DNA of 64,000 bases from contig NZ_CP058531.1 in assembly GCF_013401515.1 (NCBI RefSeq), positions 122,743 to 186,742 of the forward strand, written 5' to 3'. This stretch comes from Halorarum halophilum. Lineage in GTDB: Archaea; Halobacteriota; Halobacteria; Halobacteriales; Haloferacaceae. This document shows, piece by piece, positions 18,703 through 27,940 of the stretch. Numbering within the stretch: the first letter of the stretch is position 1; every line of letters begins with the position of its first letter. The notes beneath the pieces were generated by a model. The model made no database searches. It was not told where the DNA came from and was given only the letters and a program-made list of their open reading frames with translations. Made by a program: the position numbers and the translations under genes.

Positions 18703-18906
18703 AAGTAAGGTGATCGGGAGCGAAGACAGAGCTGTCTTTCGCGTGTTGATCGGACAGTGAGGGTACGAGATCGGTCCTCGGGTCTCCATTGAGAATCGAG
18801 GATCGCTGAGCGCATGCGATTCGCAACAGATGCAAGACGTAATCCTAAATAATTGGCTCTGTTGAAATCCTCAGAGAGTTACAGGTTCGCTCGGTAGTTT
18901 GACCGG

Positions 18907-19728
18907 ATGCAAGCCCTCCCAAAGTCGCGGTTACTTCGGTTTGTTGAGCAGGCATTTCACTTGGCTCGTCGAGCTGTCGCTCGCTACTCTTCGAAGTTTT
19001 CGAAACAACGGTCCACACTTCATCAGCACATCGTTCTCCTGTGTCTCAAAGTGCGGAAGGACACGACCTATCGGACTCTCCTCGACGAACTCATCGAGAT
19101 GCCCCGCATTCGGAAAGCGATTAACCTCACCGAACTCCCTGCGCCGTCAACGCTGTGCAAAGTGTTCGACAGGCTTGATATGGCGATTTGGCGCGTCCTG
19201 CTCAACCTCTCAGTCACACTCCTCCCGACTAACGGTGTCGTCGGTATCGATGCCTCGGGATTTGACCGGAGTCACGCCTCGAAACACTACACGAAGCGAA
19301 CGAAGCTGACGATTCAGCAGTTGAAAGTCACACTTCTCGTGGATACGAGAGCGAATGCCCTCCTCGACCTCCATGTGACGACGATACGAAAACACGACTC
19401 ACAGATCGCACCGTCGCTCATCAAGCGGAATACCGGGAAAGTAGCGATTCTCCTCGGCGACAAGGGATACGACGACCAGAAGATTCGCGCGTTAGCCCGT
19501 GAAGATGGCATTCGTCCCCTGATCAAGCACAGAGAATTTTCGTCGCTCCACAAAGCGTGGAATGCTCGGCTAGACGCCGACCTCTACGGGCAACGTAGTC
19601 AGAACGAGACGGTGAACTCTCGCCTGAAACGGAAATATGGCGCATTCATCCGCTCACGACGCTGGTGGAAGCAGTTCCATGAAGTCGTTGTCGGTTGTCA
19701 CACTCACAACATCGAAAAGGCACTCTGA
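18907..19728 (+). CDS. IS5-family DDE transposase
   Basis: 273 residues. DDE residues are recognisable in VVGIDASGFDRS (first D), AILLGDKGYDDQ (second D) and SQNETVNSRLKRKYG (E within the Y-R-E-K type signature). N-terminal region LHQHIVLLCLKVRKDTTYRTLLDEL is typical of haloarchaeal IS5 transposases. It starts 36 bases inside the left terminal repeat. The gene appears uninterrupted, so the element may still be active. Confidence 0.93.
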   Translation: MQALPKSRLLRFVEQAFHLARRAVARYSSKFSKQRSTLHQHIVLLCLKVRKDTTYRTLLDELIEMPRIRKAINLTELPAPSTLCKVFDRLDMAIWRVLLNLSVTLLPTNGVVGIDASGFDRSHASKHYTKRTKLTIQQLKVTLLVDTRANALLDLHVTTIRKHDSQIAPSLIKRNTGKVAILLGDKGYDDQKIRALAREDGIRPLIKHREFSSLHKAWNARLDADLYGQRSQNETVNSRLKRKYGAFIRSRRWWKQFHEVVVGCHTHNIEKAL

Positions 19729-19758
19729 ACGTTCAATAGAGAGGTGGTACTTTTCGGG

Positions 19759-20121
19759 TTACGGGGTGCCAGTACTTTGTCGGCGAGCAATCGCCAACTG
19801 TACAAAATAGAAAAGAACAGCCCCCATCGCGGCAAGTGTTCCTCCACCGAGAATTGTAGCAAGTGCGTGGAGTGGTCTAACGAGAAGGCCAGGGCCGGAT
19901 GGGATGAACAGCGAGTAGTAAATCGGGATGAGGAACGGCGTGAGGATGATCGGGGCAAGGAAGAAGGTGACACCCACGAATCCACCCCACAGAAGCGGAG
20001 ACTGTACCTGATGGCCGATGGAATGTCTATACACCAAGACTCCTGCAAGCACTCCAATACCCAGCGCTATCGGCGGGACAAGGGCATCCGCGCCGGGGAC
20101 GGGAGGATAGGGTGGAGACAT
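19759..20121 (-). CDS. Four-helix membrane protein, IS cargo
   Basis: 120 residues from ATG 20121 (MSPPYPPVPGADALVPPIAL). Four hydrophobic segments follow: ALGIGVLAGVLVY, WGGFVGVTFFLAPIIL, FLIPIYYSLFIP, and ILGGGTLAAMGAVLFYFVQLAI. No conserved functional residue recognised. It is convergent with the transposase, 30 bases apart, and ends about 107 bases short of the right terminal repeat, so it moves with the element. Could influence the host membrane or be a captured bystander. Confidence 0.7.
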   Translation of the reverse strand: MSPPYPPVPGADALVPPIALGIGVLAGVLVYRHSIGHQVQSPLLWGGFVGVTFFLAPIILTPFLIPIYYSLFIPSGPGLLVRPLHALATILGGGTLAAMGAVLFYFVQLAIARRQSTGTP

Positions 20122-20244
20122 ACCCAATTTTCTATGTACCCGTATTGTAGGCTTTCTGGAGAACGGCCCCGTGGTAGACATACAGTCCTACCTAACGGCT
20201 GTTTCAGCGGAAAGGTATCGGACTAATAGGATTTCAACAGAGCC

Positions 20245-20828
20245 GTCCTGGGTAAATGGCCTCGACGGCGTCTTCTGCTTGGCCGGCATCGCCGATCTTA
20301 GGGGCCTGTCCGTTGGTGGCGGCCAGAGGACTCCCACTCGAATATCCACAAAGCCACGGCATCTCCTGGTGGACCCGCCAGGATCAACCTCTCCCGACCT
20401 TCCGGAGACACGGCCCTGCGCCCATGAGCACGATGTCTGCCCCATCGGCGGATGAATAGTGCCGCTACAAGTCGTCCAGCTCGGGTGGCCGGTCAGCGTG
20501 ACCCGTCCACATCTGTTCGGCCTCACAAAGATTCGTGATGAGCGCGAGACTAGCGATGATGATGCCGCTGTAGCGGAGGTCCTTGGTAGAGCGCCATCGA
20601 CCCCGAACGAATCAGTTGAGCCCCAAGCTCTGTCTCGAGCTCTTCCGAGGGACGGACAGAAAGCCGTACAGCGACACCCTGATCAATGTCATCGCAAACC
20701 CATACTTGATCGCCGTCAGTCGCTCATCGAACGTGAGAGGGTTCCAGATGCAACCACTCCAATCTCTCCAATAACGGTGAACGCACGCAGATTTCCTTTA
20801 GGATAGACACTGGCGCTACGATCCACAC
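20245..20828. other. Decayed sequence between two insertion elements
   Basis: About 580 bases without an intact gene. On the minus strand around 20530-20820 several frames give hydrophobic stretches (RYSGIIIASLALITN, AFTVIGEIGVVASGT) broken by stops, suggesting a degraded membrane-protein gene. I cannot name it. Confidence 0.35.
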
Positions 20829-21523
20829 GGTAGTGTTCAGATTAGTTGATTCCATGCGAAGGCGAATGACCGAAGTCAGTCGTCAGCTGTCGCTGCTTCG
20901 GCGTTGCTGAAACAGTTTGAGAACGAAGATATGATTCATTTTACCTTACGAAAGACATGTTCGACGCTGTTACGATTTCCATGTTTTGCGAATCTGAAAT
21001 TTGAGGCCTTGCCGTGAACAGGCATCTTTCAGCGAGGGCGATCGATCGATGAGAAACACGGCGTCGTCGACGTCGTGTTTCTCGCGGAGTTCCGCGAAGA
21101 ACGCGTGATCGATGACCTTGTTTGTCGTTGACTCAAGCTTCGTGTAGAGTAATTCGTTTGTCTCTGTATCGACCGCAGCGTACAGCTAGTATTGCTCGTC
21201 GTTGAGTCGGATCACGGTCTCATCGACCGCGACGTAATCCGGATTGCGTCCATCTTTGGGCTGTCGGTTGGCTTAATGACTCCAACTATACACGGTGGAC
21301 CGAGCGCATTCGACACCGAAAATCTCAAAAATAGATATAGTATCCAAAAGATATAATTCAGCGAAATGCAACTGAACACTGAGCTTCATCAGAAATCGGG
21401 GTGTCGCTTCGCGTTCAACAAATCTAAGTCGATCTGGTTGATATAACTGGTGCGACTAGCAATTTTCGACATGGACACTCAAAATCGCTACGCCTCACCT
21501 TTCAATCCTTATCTGAACACCAC
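20829..21523 (-). mobile_element. IS6-family element, inactive
   Basis: About 695 bp bounded by related ends: GGTAGTGTTCAGATTAG at 20829-20845 and, inverted, GGTGGTGTTCAGATAAG at 21507-21523 (14 of 17 match). Size and transposase content fit haloarchaeal IS6-family elements. No 8-bp target duplication is seen at the edges. Confidence 0.85.
20837..21472 (-). pseudogene. IS6-family transposase with multiple stops
   Basis: Recognisable throughout: DYVAVDETVIRLND, LYAAVDTETNELLYTK, HAFFAELREKHDVDDAVFLID (DDE core), then NRNSVEHVFRKVK and SFAFAWNQLI at the end. Broken by a frame change plus TGA near 21395 and in-frame stops at a Trp position after NDEQY, at SH-stop-ANRQ, after FRKVK and at ADD-stop-LRSF. 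At least five lesions, so long dead. Confidence 0.9.
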
Positions 21524-21761
21524 CCTGTTCCGGCGTCGTCGATACCGTTAGAACAGAGTACTGACATAGGAACGCTGCTGCATCAGTTCTCGAAAGTCGG
21601 TCTCGTTGCCGAGGCCCAAACCATTCACTCCCCCACACACCGAGTCCAAAAACTTCAGTCGTGAGCTATCGGTTCGACACACACGACGTCGGTCAGTGAT
21701 TCGTTCGACTGCGGGTAGAACCGACCTTTTTGCTCCCCACTCTCGTCTCCCGAGTCGAGGT

Positions 21762-22080
21762 ATGGACACGCAGTTCAGAATGGCGAGAGCGGGAATCGGC
21801 GTGGTGGCGGAGGTCCACGCGATGTCGGTCGGCGACATCGACGGCGCGAAGGTCGAACGGGTGAAGATGACGCTCGACGAGCGCGGTTTCGGCGTCTCCT
21901 CGCTCGGCTCCCCCATCGGGAAGATATCGTCACTGACCCGTTCGAACCGCACCTGGAGACGTTCGAGCGAACACTCGATCGCGCCGAGACGTTCGAGACC
22001 TCGCTGATGATACACCTGTACCCCGAATTCGTCGGCGAGGAGGGGGAGGCGACCGCGCCGACGAACGGCGGCGACTCTAG
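21762..22080 (+). pseudogene. Sugar phosphate isomerase/epimerase, N-terminal remnant
   Basis: Starts MDTQFRMARAGIGVVAEVHA and continues SVGDIDGAKVERVKMTLDERGFGVSSLGSPIGKI, the first strands of a xylose-isomerase-like TIM barrel. Near 21920 the frame shifts to DIVTDPFEPHLETFERTLDRA and MIHLYPEFVG, then homology ends before the RdfA gene. Only the first quarter of the protein is present. The intact TIM-barrel isomerase at 27.9 kb belongs to the same superfamily. Confidence 0.75.
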
Positions 22081-22168
22081 TCGTCCGACGAACCGTTCAC
22101 ACCAACGTACGGATGGGTGGGAGGGAGAACCGGGAGCTACTTGGGTGTCAACGTCGTGTGTTCCTGCA

Positions 22169-22801
22169 ATGACCGGGACTGAATCCGCGGGCGCCTCGGA
22201 TACCTCAAGCCACACGAAAGTGGGCCGCCTCATCAACGAGTACGGGCTGAACGGTATCGGCGAGGAGCTCGAACGCCGCTGGACTGGGGAGGACAGCGAG
22301 CGCGACAGTCTGCGGACGCTCGCGGACGTGTTCAACCGCCGCGTGCTCGAACGGGCGATGCTGGACACCGGGATGGACCCCCTGGACGGTGAGGTGTCGA
22401 ACGTGTATCGGCTCCTCACCGACGAGGACGTCAGCCGCGGCGTCGAGACCGAGGTGACCGCCAGGCTCGAACAGGAGGGCCTCGACGTCGACTTGCTCCG
22501 CAAGGACTTCGTGACCTATCAAGCCATCCGGACGTTCCTGAAGGACGTCCGTGGTGCCTCCTATGAGTCCGACTCCCGAAGTAGCGTCGAACGGGCGCAG
22601 TCGAGCTTCGCACGCCTCGTCGGCCGGACCACCGCCGTCGTCGAGCAGAAGTTGGAACAGCTCCAGTCCGCCGGGAGGCTGACGCTGGGGAGTTTCCGCG
22701 TCCGAACCGCCGTCACGGTCTACTGCGAGGACTGTGAGACCCAGTATGACGTGACGACGCTCCTCGAATCAGGGGGGTGCGAGTGCCTGTCGGAGGACTG
22801 A
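22169..22801 (+). CDS. rdfA: RdfA-family protein (rod-determining factor type)
   Basis: 210 residues from ATG 22169; the longer frame upstream belongs to the isomerase remnant. Matches the haloarchaeal RdfA family: VGRLINEYGLNGIGEELERRW, SLRTLADVFNRRVL, VYRLLTDEDVSRGV, and a C-terminal VYCEDCETQYDVTTLLESGGCEC zinc-ribbon-like ending. In Haloferax a family member is needed for rod cell shape. It precedes the SMC-related gene in the same direction, the usual arrangement of this pair. Whether this copy controls shape is unknown, as several paralogues exist per genome. Confidence 0.8.
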   Translation: MTGTESAGASDTSSHTKVGRLINEYGLNGIGEELERRWTGEDSERDSLRTLADVFNRRVLERAMLDTGMDPLDGEVSNVYRLLTDEDVSRGVETEVTARLEQEGLDVDLLRKDFVTYQAIRTFLKDVRGASYESDSRSSVERAQSSFARLVGRTTAVVEQKLEQLQSAGRLTLGSFRVRTAVTVYCEDCETQYDVTTLLESGGCECLSED

Positions 22802-22943
22802 GATAACACCAATATGTCTGTTAAGTACTCACTCGGGACCTCTGGAATCGCGCGAAGGCGCACCCGTGTAGCGGCACAGCCGACGAGTTCGTTCCCTCGT
22901 AGGGAACAGTAGTCTTAATACACCGTCGCACACAACTGTGACT

Positions 22944-24884
22944 ATGAGAACCGAAGAGATCACGAAAGGAGAAGTGACCATTTGTGCTCGCAACATCGGC
23001 GGGATTTCGGAGACAGAGGTCGTTTTCGAACCCGGAGTGACGATTCTCGCCGGGCGGAATGCCACCAACCGAACGTCGTTGTTGCAGGCCATCATGCTGG
23101 GCCTCGGGAGCGACAGGGCGTCGTTGAAAGGCGACGCCGACGAGGGCGAGGTCGAACTTCGCGTCGACGGTGAGCAGTACACCCGAACGCTCACCAGGCG
23201 CAACGGAGGCGTCGCCCTCGGCGGCGACCCGTATCTCGACGACCCGGAGGTCGCAGATCTGTTCGCCTTCCTGCTGGAGGGGAACGAGGCGCGTCGGGCC
23301 GTCGCCTGGGGTGAGGATCTCCGCGAACTCATCATGCGGCCCATCGACACAGGCGCCATCCGGGCCGAAATCGACCATCTCGAAACGGAGCGCCGGGATC
23401 TCGACGAGCGACTCGACTCGCTCGAAGAAGTCGAGCGTCGACTGCCAGAACTCGAATCCCGTCGGACGAACCTCGAGGCGGATATCGAGGAGAAGCGCCA
23501 GGAGTTGGAGTCGGCCGAGTCGGAGGTCGAGTCGCTCGATGAGAGCGTCAAGGAATCGCGCGAGGAGCGCGACGAACTGGAGGCGAAGCTCGACGAACTC
23601 AGGGAGACTCGCTCCGAACTCGACCGACTCCGTCGGCGCATTGAGACCGAGGAGGGGAGCATCGAATCTCTGACCGAGGAGCAGAGCGAGGTGGAGTCGG
23701 AACTCGACTCGATGCCCGAGGAGACCGACGCGGACACCGGCGAAATCGAGCGCGAAATCGACCGGCTCAGGGAGCGGAAACGGACGCTCGACGGCGTCGT
23801 GGGGGAGCTCCAGAACGTTGTCCAGTTCAACGAGGAGATACTCGAGGGCGACCGCAGCGACGTCCGTTCGGCCCTGAATGTCGCCGACGACGGCGCGGTG
23901 ACCGACCGCCTCGTCGAGGACCAGACCGTCTGCTGGACCTGCGGGAGCGAGGTACAGAAAGAGCAAATAGAGTCGACCCAAGACCGACTCCGCGAGTTCC
24001 GGAAGTCGAAACTGGAATCGATTCGCACCACTGAGGACCGCCTCTCGGAACTGCGTGGCGATCTCCAGTCGGCGAAGAGCCAGCGCGAGCGACGTGCAGA
24101 CCTGGACTCCCGACTCGACCGCATCGACGACGAGCTCGACTCCCGGCGCTCGCGCCGAGATGAACTTCGCTCGGAGCGAAAGTCCGTCTCGGAGGAGTTG
24201 GAGACGCTCGAAGCGGAGGTCGACGAACTGGAGAACGAGGAGTTCAGCGACACCCTCGACAAGCACAAGGAGGCCAACGAGATCGAGTTCGAAATCGGCC
24301 GCCTGGAGAACGACCTTAACGAGGTCGTCGACGAAATCGAGGAACTCGAATCCAAACTCGATGAGCGCGAGGAACTCGAAGCCGAGCGGGAGGAGGTCAA
24401 GGAGGCGCTGGTCGACTCCCGAACGCGCATCGAGCAGATCGAGACGCAGGCCGTTGAGGAGTTCAACACCCACATCGAAACCGTCCTCGACATCCTGGAG
24501 TACGGCAACTTGGACCGCGTCTGGATCGAACGCGTCGAGCGGCAGGTGCGGGAGGGTCGCCGGAAGGTCGACCGGAGCGTTTTCGAACTCCACATCGTCC
24601 GGACGAACGAGTCAGGGACGACCTACGAGGACACCATCGACCATCTGAGTGAGTCCGAGCGCGAGGTCACTGGGCTCGTGTTCGCGCTGGCGGGCTATCT
24701 CGTTCACGAGGTGTACCAGACGCTACCCTTCATCGTCCTTGACTCACTCGAAGCCATCGACTCCGAACGGATCGCAAAGCTCGTGGAGTACTTCAGCGAC
24801 TACGCTGCCTACTCCGTGGTGGCGCTGCTCCCCGAGGACGAGCAAGCGCTCGACGACGCCTACCGCCGAGTCAGCGACATCTGA
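22944..24884 (+). CDS. Archaea-specific SMC/Rad50-related protein
   Basis: 646 residues from ATG 22944 (a GTG lies two codons upstream). N-terminal ABC half: Walker A position LAGRNATNRTSLLQA, which lacks the canonical G-x4-GK-S/T lysine. Two long coiled-coil arms (~135-300 and ~355-520) flank a zinc-hook motif C-W-T-C at about 331-334. The C-terminal half has signature LSESEREVTGLVFAL and Walker B PFIVLDSLEAID. The overall shape is like Rad50 in miniature. It pairs with RdfA, which suggests a partner complex. The missing Walker A lysine is common in this haloarchaeal group as far as I recall, and puts normal ATP hydrolysis in doubt. Confidence 0.88.
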   Translation: MRTEEITKGEVTICARNIGGISETEVVFEPGVTILAGRNATNRTSLLQAIMLGLGSDRASLKGDADEGEVELRVDGEQYTRTLTRRNGGVALGGDPYLDDPEVADLFAFLLEGNEARRAVAWGEDLRELIMRPIDTGAIRAEIDHLETERRDLDERLDSLEEVERRLPELESRRTNLEADIEEKRQELESAESEVESLDESVKESREERDELEAKLDELRETRSELDRLRRRIETEEGSIESLTEEQSEVESELDSMPEETDADTGEIEREIDRLRERKRTLDGVVGELQNVVQFNEEILEGDRSDVRSALNVADDGAVTDRLVEDQTVCWTCGSEVQKEQIESTQDRLREFRKSKLESIRTTEDRLSELRGDLQSAKSQRERRADLDSRLDRIDDELDSRRSRRDELRSERKSVSEELETLEAEVDELENEEFSDTLDKHKEANEIEFEIGRLENDLNEVVDEIEELESKLDEREELEAEREEVKEALVDSRTRIEQIETQAVEEFNTHIETVLDILEYGNLDRVWIERVERQVREGRRKVDRSVFELHIVRTNESGTTYEDTIDHLSESEREVTGLVFALAGYLVHEVYQTLPFIVLDSLEAIDSERIAKLVEYFSDYAAYSVVALLPEDEQALDDAYRRVSDI

Positions 24885-24901
24885 GCGCCTAGAACCGAGC
24901 T

Positions 24902-25093
24902 GGCAGATACACGAACACGGGCGCCACCCCCGGCCCCGCCTGCTACGACCGCGACGGGACGAAGCTGACGACCACGGACGCATTGGTCGTATTCGGCTGC
25001 CTCAACGGGGAGGAACTGCTCGGCGGACGGATGCCCATCGACGTTGTCGACTCCCGCCTCGACGACTCCCGTGTATACAAACTGATACAGTGA
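24902..25093 (+). pseudogene. Hydantoinase A/oxoprolinase fragment
   Basis: The frame encodes GATPGPACYDRDGTKLTTTDA followed by LVVFGCLNGEELLGGRMPID, a hallmark block of N-methylhydantoinase A/HyuA (PGPACYxRGGxxxTxTDAxxxxGxL). It then runs 20 residues to a TGA. Nothing else of the ~700-residue protein is present. It starts 17 bases after the SMC-related stop, so the RdfA/SMC pair has a recombination edge here. Confidence 0.7.
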
Positions 25094-25281
25094 GCGGGTG
25101 ATTGGGTCGGGAATCACCAACCAGTCGGTGTACCTCGAATCGATGAGCGTCGACGAGGCGCTCTCGGCCCGCGCCGAGTGCCGGAACTCGCTGAGCGAAA
25201 TCGGAGCATCGCTCACGGGGGACGCGGCCTGAAGGCGCTTGGGGCCTGAAACCGCGGCGTACCCCCGCCGACCGCGGCGGG

Positions 25282-25455
25282 TCAATCGACCATGTCGTAG
25301 TGGAAGTAGAGGAACCAGACGAACGCGAGGCCGAGCAATACGACGATCATCGCCTTTGGCCCGTCGATACCGAAGGTGAGGACCACGTTCGCGCCGGTGA
25401 GGACGACCGCGAGGTTGTATAGGTACATCATGACGTCGGCACGTGAGAGGTGCAT
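25282..25455 (-). CDS. Two-helix small membrane protein
   Basis: 57 residues from ATG 25455: MHLSRADVMMYLYNLAVVLTGANVVLTFGIDGPKAMIVVLLGLAFVWFLYFHYDMVD in two hydrophobic helices separated by a short polar turn. No family recognised with certainty. Similar orphan two-helix proteins are frequent beside haloarchaeal RdfA/SMC loci and elsewhere. Confidence 0.55.
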   Translation of the reverse strand: MHLSRADVMMYLYNLAVVLTGANVVLTFGIDGPKAMIVVLLGLAFVWFLYFHYDMVD

Positions 25456-26230
25456 ACCTCCCCGGCGAAGGGTCAATGACGTTACGCGCCGCTCTCCTCG
25501 CGTCAACCGCCCAGCTTACTCCGTCCACGAGGATACAGAGGAGTCCTCTGGCGACGTGGTACCCCGCTGCAGATTCACGCTGTGGACGAGGTAGGTCAGA
25601 GAGCTGAGTGCGTTCTCACTGATAGAACGCCGGTCGAAACCCAAGGAGACTGACTGAGTCGATAGTTCGAGGGGGAGGCGACTGGAGCCAGCGAGCGATG
25701 AGCCCTGACCGATTCGCGAAAGGACGAACCTCTCACCCTCCGTGTCAGACGCTATGCCCGACGCAGCGGGTCGGAGACGTTCGACGCGCGCCGAGGCGAT
25801 GACCGGGTAGGTAGCGGGTTCGGTTCGTCAGGAGCGAACGCGTCGGTGCGCCCGACGAGTCGACCGTAGTTCGCCCCGAAACGCGGACTAACAGGAACCG
25901 TGCGGGCCAAGTATTCACTTATCGTCGGATTCGCATTCGATGGAATGACACCACCATATTTTAGTTCGAGTCCGGAGACGGGTACCCGATTTCCCGCCCC
26001 TCACGAACCGTCGCCTATCGAGAATGAAGGGCCGGTAAGTCGTTGGCGTGTCCAGGACATCAACGGGTAGAAACGCGACTATTGGGACCGCCATCGTCGT
26101 TTCAGGTCAATCACATGGGTTCACGCGGGGGTATCGGCAACATCGATGGCGCGTCGGTCATCACTGGTTTCCCTCAGAATTAGAGTCAGACCTGGATCTG
26201 GCTTCGGTGGGTTGGACGCAGCGATAGACG
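25456..26230. other. Intergenic, no gene recognised
   Basis: About 775 bases with fragmentary frames only, leading into the transposase remnant. No repeat or motif recognised. Confidence 0.4.
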
Positions 26231-26443
26231 AAGTTATGCGATCCAATACCGATCCAGCGCCGTGGAATCGACTACACAGAGCGAAACCTGATCGAAAAGT
26301 GGTTTCACACCCTCAAGATGCGAGTCGACCGATTCCATGACTCCGGTGGCGACAGTCGGCTGAGCGTCCACCGATTGATTGCGCTGTTCTTCCATTACTA
26401 TAATGTCCGACTACTGCATCAAGCGTTCGACGGACGAAGCTAG
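26231..26443 (+). pseudogene. DDE integrase-core transposase remnant
   Basis: Reads RRGIDYTERNLIEKWFHTLK, then MRVDRFHDS, LALFFHYYNVR and HQAFDGRS before a TAG at 26441-26443. This is the C-terminal catalytic part of an integrase-core transposase with the final ~8 residues cut by a nonsense codon. The same tail with intact ending is seen at 1-66, so both are probably copies of one haloarchaeal element. No upstream catalytic aspartates are found. Confidence 0.75.
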
Positions 26444-26553
26444 CACAGGAGCTTAACAAGACAGTGCCGTTCATCGAATAGTTCGTTCCACCTTCATGCC
26501 ATCACCAGCTTCTGTTCGCTCTCGGGTAGAACTCCCACCTGTATACCTAATAG

Positions 26554-26644
26554 AATAACAGGACTATGTTTGTTATATCTGCCAGGAAATTACAGGACTA
26601 GGTTTGTAATCTCTGTCGTGGAATAACAGGACTAGGTTTGTTAT
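26554..26644. repeat. Three tandem 34-bp units, each a compensated palindrome
   Basis: Units of 23 bp at 26554-26576, 26588-26610 and 26622-26644, separated by 11-bp spacers. Units 1 and 3 have arms ATAACA/TGTTAT, while unit 2 has ATTACA/TGTAAT, so the change is matched on both sides. The centre GGACTAGGTT is conserved (one mismatch in unit 1) and not symmetrical. Lies about 400 bases before the IclR gene. Confidence 0.8.
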
Positions 26645-27046
26645 CCCTAGCGAGCTTAGAGGAGGCACCGTTTCTGAAAACCCAAACCAATCCTTATGGA
26701 GGGAAGGATTCGAAGCACTTGAGAGATCCCAAGTCATCGCCCGGTACGGCGTCGGCATCGATAGTGATCATGAATAGCGGTGTAGCTTTTTAGCCGTTTG
26801 CTGATCAGCTGTACAACAATAGACTCGTTCCTCTATACGGAACTCCGATACCATGACAATCAGATGGTGCATCCAACGTTATAGGAGATTGAGAGGCATT
26901 TGATGTGAGAACCCGCGAATAATTCTAATTAATGGCGCTTAGAGAGATATTTTGGCGATGTTTACCTAGTGGCTCGTATATTGAATCTTCATTCCTTCCC
27001 ACATAGCGGAACAAGAGTTAATACGATGGAGGATAGAAGAGTGACC

Positions 27047-27808
27047 ATGACAAAGGAATCAACGGAACAGCTCAATTCTGTGAGTTTTGCCTGTGACGTC
27101 CTCAACGCACTTGACAACCTCGGCGGTGCCGGAGTAACCGAACTAGCAAAGAAACTAGATTGCTCAAAGAGTACGGCACACAGGCAGCTGACGACGCTTT
27201 ATAACAAGGAATACCTCGTCAAGGATGGCGATCAGTACCGTATCGGATTCAAATGCCTCGACATGGCCGCGCACGTGCGCGATCAAATCGATAATTACGA
27301 CGTTATCCGCGAAGAGATCGACAATCTTGCTGTGGAAACTGGCGAAACAGCTCAATTTGCCACAGAGGAGCACGGACGGGTAGTATATCTCTATAAAGCA
27401 CGCGGAGAGAACGGAGTTCAGACATCCTCAAATGTCGGTACTCGAGAGTTCTTCCATTGTACGTCTCTCGGAAAAGTGATGATGGCTAACATGTCAGAAG
27501 ACCAAATTGACGAGATTATCGAGCGTCACGGACTACCAGCAAAGACCGTGAATACAGTCACAGATCGCGAGTCACTCCGAGAGGCTTTCGAACAAATCAG
27601 AGAGCGTGGCTACGCGATCGATGATGAGGAGAACGTTCAAGGGCTTCGTTGTGTTGCAGCCCCTGTCTTCCAAGGCAAGGACATCTTGGGTGCTGTTAGT
27701 GTATCGGGTCCCTCACGGAGAATGGAGGGCGAACGGTTCGACGAGGAAATACCCAAAAACGTGACACGCTCGGCGAACGTAATTGAACTCAACTCCAAGT
27801 TCGCCTGA
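27047..27808 (+). CDS. IclR-family transcriptional regulator
   Basis: 253 residues from ATG 27047, with GGAGG about 13 bases upstream; a start at 27026 is possible. Winged helix: GVTELAKKLDCSKSTAHRQLTTLYNKEYLVK. Effector domain: TAQFATEEHGRVVYLYKARG, FFHCTSLGKVMMANM and GLRCVAAPVFQGKDILGAVSVSGP. IclR proteins bind small aromatic or sugar-acid effectors. As first gene of the co-directional sugar-acid island it is the likely local regulator. The tandem palindromes upstream are possible sites for it, though IclR sites are usually shorter single palindromes. Confidence 0.93.
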   Translation: MTKESTEQLNSVSFACDVLNALDNLGGAGVTELAKKLDCSKSTAHRQLTTLYNKEYLVKDGDQYRIGFKCLDMAAHVRDQIDNYDVIREEIDNLAVETGETAQFATEEHGRVVYLYKARGENGVQTSSNVGTREFFHCTSLGKVMMANMSEDQIDEIIERHGLPAKTVNTVTDRESLREAFEQIRERGYAIDDEENVQGLRCVAAPVFQGKDILGAVSVSGPSRRMEGERFDEEIPKNVTRSANVIELNSKFA

Positions 27809-27940
27809 GTACTCTGACGATTCTTCGTTCCTCTATATGGAACGGCCCGTTGTTGTAGAACTCTTATGTACCGACCCCGACGAAATCTCGGTGTCTGATG
27901 GGGTTATTTTACCTTGTACGTCGTCACATCTCACACGTAT

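Larger units (their letters stand above)
18855..20244 (+). mobile_element. IS5-type insertion sequence with cargo gene, ~1.39 kb
   Basis: Bounded by a perfect 17-bp terminal inverted repeat: GGCTCTGTTGAAATCCT at 18855-18871 and its complement at 20228-20244. It contains an intact DDE transposase (18907-19728) and a convergent membrane-protein gene (19759-20121). No second right end is found just after the transposase, so the cargo lies inside the element. The bases directly outside the two ends do not form a target duplication, so one side may have rearranged after insertion. Confidence 0.88.

Noticed and set aside
22821..24593. 590-codon minus-strand frames opposite the SMC-related gene
   Set aside because: Low-complexity antisense shadow of the coiled-coil coding region.
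25094..25232. Short frame after the hydantoinase fragment (reads ERVIGSGITNQSVYLESMSV)
   Set aside because: Coding-like composition but no start and no family; may be another scar.
26554..26644. CRISPR array
   Set aside because: Only three units, 11-base spacers and no cas genes; arms vary in a compensated way, unlike CRISPR repeats.
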